Positions 58,843 through 64,000 of a DNA stretch of 64,000 nt are shown here, in pieces. The position numbers were made by a program, and so were the translations under genes. Each line of letters opens with the position of its first letter. Position 1 is the stretch's first letter. Source of the DNA: Unio delphinus (taxonomy: Eukaryota; Mollusca; Bivalvia; Unionida; Unionidae); the NCBI GenBank assembly GCA_029339505.1, contig JAQISU010000081.1, positions 16,971,501 through 17,035,500 of the forward strand. Reading direction: 5' to 3'. A model generated the notes under the pieces. The model saw nothing but the letters and a program-made list of their open reading frames with translations, was not told where the DNA came from and did not search any database.

Positions 58843-59156
58843 CAGTGGCGTAGCGAGGGTGTTCGACGCCCGGTGCAGTGTTTATATTTCCCCCCCCAAT
58901 CCCGGCGTAGCGGACAGTATTTGGCGCCCGAGGTGACAGGATAAGTACGCGTGACCCAGATTCAGTCTGAACCAGAGTTAATCTCAACCATCCAGACATC
59001 CTGGCACGAACTTAGTTGTTTACTTAGTTGTTTCTTCTTAAGCACACTTTGTAAAAGTATACACTCCAATCTTTTTCCGGCGCCACGCCCCAAACCCAAG
59101 ACGACGCCTGGTGCAACTTGCACCACCTAAACAACCCTCCCCCAGTTACGCCACTG
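58843..59156. mobile_element. hAT-type MITE
   Basis: Terminal sequences CAGTGGCGTAGCGAGGGTG and the inverse CCCAGTTACGCCACTG. Subterminal parts also pair (GCCCGGTGCA with TGCACC). Flanks TGTGCAAA and AGTGAAAA match at six of eight positions, consistent with an aged 8-bp duplication. Length 314 bp, no coding capacity. Confidence 0.88.
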
Positions 59157-60329
59157 AGTGAAAAGTTTATAGCTCTCAGCATACAATTACCATCACCTTG
59201 TACAATTTGCAGTTGTATCGGGGTTGAGGATATGTTTTGAAAATTATATTTTGGTCAGTTCATACGGTGATTTCAATTTTCCTGCAAGTGTCTTTGCATT
59301 GTTTTTTTAGCTTAAGTGAAGATATTTAGACAGTTGTTTCTTTAGTCACTGGGGCCTCGTTGAAAGTCTTGTTAGCAATCATTTCAATTGTTGACCTGTT
59401 TCTCTTTCACAAACGTTAGATGGATTATTATTACTTATATTATTTATTATTGGAGGAGGTTCTTGGAGGGCTTTTGTCATATATTTGCAGTAGTAGTTCT
59501 TTCACTGCTTTCTTGAAATTCCTGGAATATTAGGTGGTGGTGGCTATTGTCGTACATAGCTGGTCCCCTTGTATCAAGTTTCAAATAGCTACAATGTAAC
59601 ATTTAGACAGCAAGCTGCCACTGTATTTTATGTTGCAGTCTTACCCTGGCGTTTGTAAGAACATTTTTACTATGAAAGGGACCACCCATGGTGGTGGTGG
59701 TTTGCAGCTCAATCTCCTTTTATTGGCATTCTATATGAGTACATGAACTCCCATTTTAAGGTTTAAAAAATTTATGTCTTTTATCGAAATCTAGCTTCTT
59801 GTGGATCTGTGTATTTTTAATATTTCATGTTACTCTTTCACATATAAGCTCCCTGTGCTTGATAATGTTTGCAAATATTTGAATACTTTAGAAACATTGG
59901 TTTCAAACTTCCGATTATTTTCTTTTCAATTAGCATTTGCAATAAAATACTAACAAAATTTACACTTGCTAATAAAAACTGAGTAATTGGGATAATCATG
60001 TTTAAGTGAGATCTTAAGATAGTTATATTTCCACATTTTATATTCTAATTATATATAAAATCTAAACAAAGTAATACAACCATTACAAGAAAACCTTTAT
60101 GAACAAATTGCATTAATTTTTGTTTTGTTAATATGGTTGGTTGTAACATAAATATATTTTTGTAATATGGTTGGTATTAAAAAATAATTATTGTACAATA
60201 ATTTATTCATATGATAAGACAATATACTGTACAAACTAAGCCAAGCTTAGGCTACATTATGTTCTACAAAAATGCAATGTAACATCTATTTTAATATTTT
60301 ACAAGTAACATGTATCAAAGTTCCAATAA
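59157..60329. other. AT-rich DNA left of the hAT remnant
   Basis: No coding signal. It may include the 3' non-coding part of the hAT element, whose left terminus I could not find. Confidence 0.5.
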
Positions 60330-61057
60330 TCATGACCTGAAATGCATTTTTCTACATTTCATTTTCGCAAAATCACTGATAATATCCTCGAAATTAATAC
60401 TTCTCAGAATGTCTGCTTCAGTTGTTAATATACACAGTGAGTCGAGTCTTTCTTGAAGCATAACTGATCTATTTGTTTTTTTTTACACGTTTCCGTTGTG
60501 AGAAAGACCTCTCTGTTGTGCAGTTGGTGACCATTAATGTTAAAAATATTATTAAGGCAATTTCAACATTTGGAAATGCATTCCCAAGTTTGTCTTCTGT
60601 AATTGTGTTGTAAAGCTCCATGTGAGTGAAAGATGTTTTTTGGTTGTTTTCAACTTTTAAAGAAGATCTGAATGGAACTGCTGAAACTCTGTAGACAAAG
60701 TGATGTTCATGTCATCTGGATAAGCATCAATGAGTGTCTGACAAGTCTTTGAGTGCCTTTCACTTTCTGATAATTGGGAATTAACAAATTGTTTGGTGGC
60801 ATTAGGAACATGTGTCAGACATGATAATCTGTTTGCTATTTCAGTGTCGTCTCCTCCTCATTTCCGTTTCTAACTTTTCCACAATTACATAAAAAGTGGA
60901 GATACGGAATTTGCACTAGTTTTATCAATTTTTTTTTTACAAATCTTCATTCGTTTTTTTTTCTTTCTTTTCACCCTTTCTTCAACTTTGTGGTGCCCCC
61001 TTTGGCCCTGGTGCCTTAAGCACGTGCTTAGTCTACTTAATGGTTAATACGCCCCTG
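60330..61057 (-). pseudogene. hAT transposase C-terminal remnant with one terminal repeat
   Basis: Read on the minus strand: terminus CAGGGGCGTATTAACC at 61057. Degraded coding follows with QTLIDAYPDDMNITLSTEF near 60720, AFPNVEIALIIFLTL and TERSFSQRKRVK near 60490-60580. After a frame break comes QERLDSLCILTTEADILRSI and FEDIISDFAKMKCRKMHF, with a stop at 60330. This is the hAT-family dimerisation region (hATC), close in style to ZMYM1-like transposases. The N-terminal zinc finger and most of the catalytic domain are absent. The right flank ATAGCGCT (61058-61065) falls within a SINE A sequence. Confidence 0.87.
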
Positions 61058-61065
61058 ATAGCGCT

Positions 61066-61639
61066 CTCCGTTACGAATCACTACCATCTCACCTCTGTCT
61101 GCGTGTGTTCGAGTCTCCGATTCGGCCAATAAGGTTATGCTTGTTTGTTTTTTTGGTTACGATTTTCAACGTAGCATTAACAGTTTTCCATTCATATTGC
61201 TACGATGTCTGCAGTGAGGCAGTTTATAGTGATGACTAGCACTGGGGCATCATGCCGCAGACATGTTGCACGATGTCCCACCCAGTCACATTATCCTGAC
61301 ACCAGGCCGACCAGTCCTAACACTAGCCTCTTAATGCTGAGCGCCAAGCAAGGTAGTTGTTAGTACCATTTTTTTTTTAAAGTCTTTGGTATGACTCGGC
61401 CGGGGATCGAACCCACAACATCTCGCTTCCGCGGCTGACGCTATAGCCACTAGGCCACCAGAGCGGTCCAATGGGGTTATGTCAGAAATCTTGCCAGTAG
61501 CTTTTCGTGGGTCGGTGGTTCATTCCAGGGGTTTCCCCCCGGGTTCATCCCCCACCATTAATACTGGCCGCCATGTATAGCCTATCGTGTGCTGAAAAAT
61601 GGCGTTAAACGCTACAACAACAACAACAACAACAACACA
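61066..61639 (+). repeat. SINE family A copy, interrupted by SINE B
   Basis: The head piece 61061-61139 (GCGCTCTCCGTTACGAATCA, B box GTTCGAGTCT) and body piece 61468-61639 (GTGGGTCGGTGGTTC, ATACTGGCCGCCATGTATAG, GGCGTTAAACGC) form one element separated by the inserted SINE B. It ends in (CAA)n at 61613-61637. Its 5' tRNA-like start is displaced by the hAT element ending at 61057. Confidence 0.9.
61140..61467 (-). repeat. SINE family B copy, full length, nested, with target-site duplication
   Basis: The minus strand begins GGACCGCTCTGGTGGCC at 61467, with A box GGCCTAGTGGCTATAGCG and a perfect B box GGTTCGATCCC. It ends in an A-rich tail (plus strand CTTGTTTGTTTTTTTGG at 61140). Flanks CCAATAAGGTTATG (61126-61139) and CCAATGGGGTTATG (61468-61481) are a 14-bp target duplication with two differences. 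Best-preserved copy of the family in the window. Confidence 0.96.
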
Positions 61640-61707
61640 AATCAGCCTCACATACGCCGTTCAGTTCTTATTGTTTTTATCTTTCCACCACCTCTCATGC
61701 AGTGGAA

Positions 61708-61806
61708 ATATAACTACATTAGCCGAATCTTAGACTCGAACCCACGCAGAGAGAGGTGAGACGGCAGTGATCCGTGACGGAAAGCACTTCAGGCCACTCG
61801 GAGCCC
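61708..61806 (-). repeat. SINE family A fragment (tRNA-like head)
   Basis: Plus strand ATTAGCCGAATCTTAGACTC through GGTGAGACGGCAGTGATCC matches the head region of the 40149 copy. The body is missing. Confidence 0.85.
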
Positions 61807-61865
61807 CAGAGTACATTGGTATATTTATTTTATATACAAATGATTTAGAGGCGGTGTCAATATAA

Positions 61866-61912
61866 CCCTTTATTATTATCATTACCATTATCATTATCAT
61901 TATCATTATTAT
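61866..61912. repeat. (TTATCA)n-like microsatellite
   Basis: Imperfect hexanucleotide run. Confidence 0.9.
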
Positions 61913-62131
61913 CGTGTGCAGTGCGTGCTCTGCCATTTACCAACGTCATCATCAGCAAGGTGTAGAGCCTGTAGTCCACCTGGGAACTTTGTTAGTGGAC
62001 AGTGTTCACAAGGTGTGACATTGTCTGAAGAGCTCCGCAGCAACAAAACAAGTTAGTGGCCAGGCCCCATCTGATAAGACTGACTGCACAACGACCCTGT
62101 AATGTCTGAAGCGGTTCCATGTGGTCTACAA

Positions 62132-62301
62132 AACATACATACATACATACATACATACATACATACATACATACATACAGTACCTACATACAGTACCTAC
62201 ATACACACACATACATACCTGCATACCTACCTACCTACATTGATACCTACCTACCTAGATACATACATACATGCATACACACACGCACGCACTCACACAC
62301 G

Positions 62302-62373
<72 letters not shown>

Positions 62374-62503
62374 CATACATACATACATACATACATACAT
62401 ACATACATACATACATACATACATACATACATACAGTACCTACATACACACACATACATACCTACATACCTACCTACCTACATTCATACCTACCTACCTA
62501 CCT
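62132..62503. repeat. Compound (CATA)n/(CA)n/(CTAC)n array
   Basis: Tetranucleotide and dinucleotide arrays in several blocks, containing two copies of an AGTACCTACATACACACACA segment (near 62180 and 62435). Long ORFs on both strands here are artefacts. It ends exactly where the DNA virus-like element appears to start. Confidence 0.95.
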
Positions 62504-62761
62504 AGCAGCAGAGAGGGTGAGCTGGACAACATTTTTAGACAAGTTTTCACTGAAATCACGCTTAAAATCAATGAAACCAATGACATCAGACCCAAAAGTC
62601 AATGACATCAGGTCCCAAATGTGTGTGTGAATCATGGATTAGGTCCAAAAAAAAAATTATGAAAAAATCAATGAAATTAATGAAATCAAAAACTTTTCAA
62701 CTATTACATTTTTTGGGAAAAAGGGACTACAACATCGTTGTCACTACCCTCTCTGCTGCTA
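62503..62761. repeat. Inverted repeat bordering the Polinton-like element (putative terminal region)
   Basis: TAGCAGCAGAGAGGGT at 62503-62518 is repeated exactly in inverted orientation at 62746-62761 (ACCCTCTCTGCTGCTA), followed inward on both sides by GACAAC after a small gap. The 230 bp between hold imperfect repeats of ATCAATGAAA/AATGACATCA. The inner arm ends 4 bp from the ATPase stop codon. It may be the element's terminal region or a small AG...CT insertion. Confidence 0.75.
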
Positions 62762-62765
62762 TGGG

Positions 62766-63437
62766 TTAACCGAATATTTGATCCAGTCCGATACGATATC
62801 GTGTTCGAGGGTCATGTAAATTTATTGTTACAAATCCATGTGGGGCAGACTGAGCATGACTAAAGAAATTTCTAAATTGATTGAAGTCCATATCGGAGCA
62901 CCATGTCTGCCAAATATTTCGTAGCGTATGTGTATCAACGCCGTTGAATACAGCAAGCATATTACAGTTATCTCTAATCACTTTTGGAATCTGAGTGTAG
63001 CGTTGAGTGACATAAATCACGTCCGTGTTTTTATGCCTGCCTCGGGAAAATATTCTAGCAGGATTTTTTTGATTATCTAACATGACATCGTCGTATACAA
63101 CTAAATTGTTCATACTTCCATCGAGGTCATTCACGGATGGCGCCTCGTCAATATCGGTTATAAATTCAATAACATCCTCGCCGGCAATCTCTGAAGCGTT
63201 TTCATTAAAATCTTTTAGCACTTCATAGCATCGTTGGTCGTCTACGCTAGGAGCAATTAAATACAACTTATCCCACTTCATCCATCTCATTATTAAATTG
63301 AGCAACAATTGCGTTTTACCGGATCCAGATGGTCCGATTATAATTGCGCGGATAGAGTTTGGTAGCGCTGCATGATGCTTCACTGGTTCTCTTGTTTTAG
63401 TCGCTGAAAAATCAATTATATTCATATCTCTATACAT
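62766..63437 (-). CDS. A32-like (FtsK/HerA) genome-packaging ATPase
   Basis: Complete 223-codon ORF, uninterrupted. The Walker A motif GPSGSGKT is at residues 35-42, and Walker B NLVVYDDVM at about residues 111-119. An arginine-rich SRGRHKNTDVIYVTQRYTQI segment follows, like the sensor region of this family. The length is normal for Polinton/adintovirus ATPases, which pump DNA into capsids. Start codon: ATG at 63435-63437; an in-frame second Met four codons later (63423-63425) is an alternative, since the first start is only 5 bp from the divergent start at 63443. Being intact, it is either recent or under selection. Confidence 0.94.
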   Translation of the reverse strand: MYRDMNIIDFSATKTREPVKHHAALPNSIRAIIIGPSGSGKTQLLLNLIMRWMKWDKLYLIAPSVDDQRCYEVLKDFNENASEIAGEDVIEFITDIDEAPSVNDLDGSMNNLVVYDDVMLDNQKNPARIFSRGRHKNTDVIYVTQRYTQIPKVIRDNCNMLAVFNGVDTHTLRNIWQTWCSDMDFNQFRNFFSHAQSAPHGFVTINLHDPRTRYRIGLDQIFG

Positions 63438-63442
63438 AAATT

Positions 63443-63972
63443 ATGGATCTATATTGCGTGAAGTGTAAGGCGCGTACTGGCACAGATGACTTGACGACGA
63501 TTACAACTAAAAATAACCGATCAGCGCTTTCTGGTAAATGCGTACAATGTAGTACAAAGAAATTTAGATTTGTTTCTAAACCCAAGGAACCCAAGGAACC
63601 TTTAAAAAAAAACGAGGAGGTGATATCGCAGCTAAATTAGCAAAACTCCCTGGAACCCCATGGGCAAAATACCCCGGAGAAAAACACCTTCCAGGGTATA
63701 GTTATTGTGGACCGGGAACAAGACTTGATATCAGACTCAATGATCAAAATCAGCCCCGACCCGGTGAGGAACCAATAAACGCTATTGATAAGGCCTGTCA
63801 CCTTCATGATGTTGCTTATAAAAGCAGTAATCTGCAGCACAGGCATCTAGCAGATGTGAAATTAATTCATGCGTTAAATGCTATTTCTGATAAATCTTTC
63901 AAAGAAAAATTGGCTTCCTTTTTGATAAAATCGGCTATGAAAAGTAAATTGATGTTAGGTGCTGGTAATTAA
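63443..63972 (+). CDS. Zinc-ribbon (DUF5679-like) + phospholipase A2 protein, in two frames
   Basis: The first frame (63443-63640) starts MDLYCVKCKAR, and its C-x2-C ... C-x2-C (YCVKC, CVQCS) forms a small zinc ribbon as in DUF5679 proteins. It then enters a lysine/proline-rich linker and stops at 63638. The -1 frame is open from before 63604 to a TAA at 63970-63972. It contains the PLA2 calcium loop YCGPGT (63703-63720) and the catalytic DKACHLHDVAY (63787-63819), as in parvovirus VP1-type and adintovirus PLA2 domains, used to breach endosomal membranes during entry. The switch point is the run at 63601-63613 (see findings). A single gene read with a -1 shift, or a homopolymer error or mutation, are the two explanations. 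Confidence 0.87.
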
Positions 63973-63979
63973 TAGCAAC

Positions 63980-64000
63980 ATGGAATCTATTTACTATTCC
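63980..64000 (+). CDS. Start of the next gene of the Polinton-like element (partial)
   Basis: ATG at 63980, 7 bp after the PLA2 stop, opens a frame (MESIYYS) to the window end. Close packing and same direction suggest a virion-protein gene cluster; identity cannot be told from seven codons. Confidence 0.45.

Larger units (their letters stand above)
62504..64000. mobile_element. Polinton/adintovirus-like DNA element, left part
   Basis: Three linked features support this: an FtsK/HerA-type packaging ATPase (62766-63437), a zinc-ribbon/phospholipase A2 gene (63443-63972), and the start of another ORF at 63980. Such a set belongs to Polintons and adintoviruses, large self-synthesising DNA transposons or integrated animal viruses that also carry PolB, integrase, hexon, penton and protease genes; those would lie right of the window. 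The left limit is placed at AGCAGCAGAGAGGGT, since Polinton termini begin with AG, directly after a microsatellite. Confidence 0.85.

Noticed and set aside
58843..61057. One single hAT transposon spanning both termini
   Set aside because: The flanking 8-mers do not match (TGTGCAAA versus ATAGCGCT) and 58843-59156 has its own paired ends, so two separate elements are more likely.
62102..62630. ORFs of up to 167 codons rich in THTYI / YVCM
   Set aside because: They are translations of CATA/CA arrays in several frames on both strands.
63637..63846. 69-codon minus ORF over the PLA2 region
   Set aside because: Shadow of the PLA2 frame, which has clear catalytic and calcium-loop motifs on the plus strand.

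Overview
The window looks like nuclear DNA of an invertebrate animal, most likely a lophotrochozoan and perhaps a mollusc. It is AT-rich, with many dinucleotide, trinucleotide and tetranucleotide arrays, tRNA-derived SINEs, several LINE types, a Penelope-like element, hAT remnants and a Polinton/adintovirus-type DNA element. Coding sequence occurs as short exons with GT-AG borders. The species assignment is inference; nothing seen fixes it.

Left half (10-30591, minus strand): 19 exons of one adhesion GPCR, none of which is obvious as a long ORF. Read 5' to 3' (right to left) they give roughly two cadherin repeats, a PAN/apple-like module, a GAIN domain with a GPS site (HM|TNF), then transmembrane helices 1 to 6 and the start of the last extracellular loop. 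All 18 exon-exon phases agree and about 835 codons are visible. The 5' end (more ectodomain, signal peptide) and the 3' end (TM7, cytoplasmic tail) lie outside what I can see. Introns hold a 66-bp minisatellite, microsatellites, two copies of one SINE family, a decayed RTE-like LINE in antisense, a CR1/L2-like LINE 3' end and a CpG-richer 4.4-kb stretch that may be an old mobile element.

Right half (30592-62500): no convincing host exon. It holds SINEs, a LINE fragment carrying a SINE, a Penelope-like element cut by an hAT MITE, another hAT MITE, a degraded hAT transposase, a SINE nested in a SINE, long inverted repeats, a degenerate tandem array with CACGTG cores and many (AT)n blocks. It may be a very long 5' intron of the receptor gene or intergenic DNA.

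Right edge (62504-64000): one end of a Polinton/adintovirus-like element. A packaging ATPase points left. A zinc-ribbon (DUF5679-like) plus phospholipase A2 gene points right and is split by a -1 frame change at a canonical slippery sequence. The first codons of a third gene follow.
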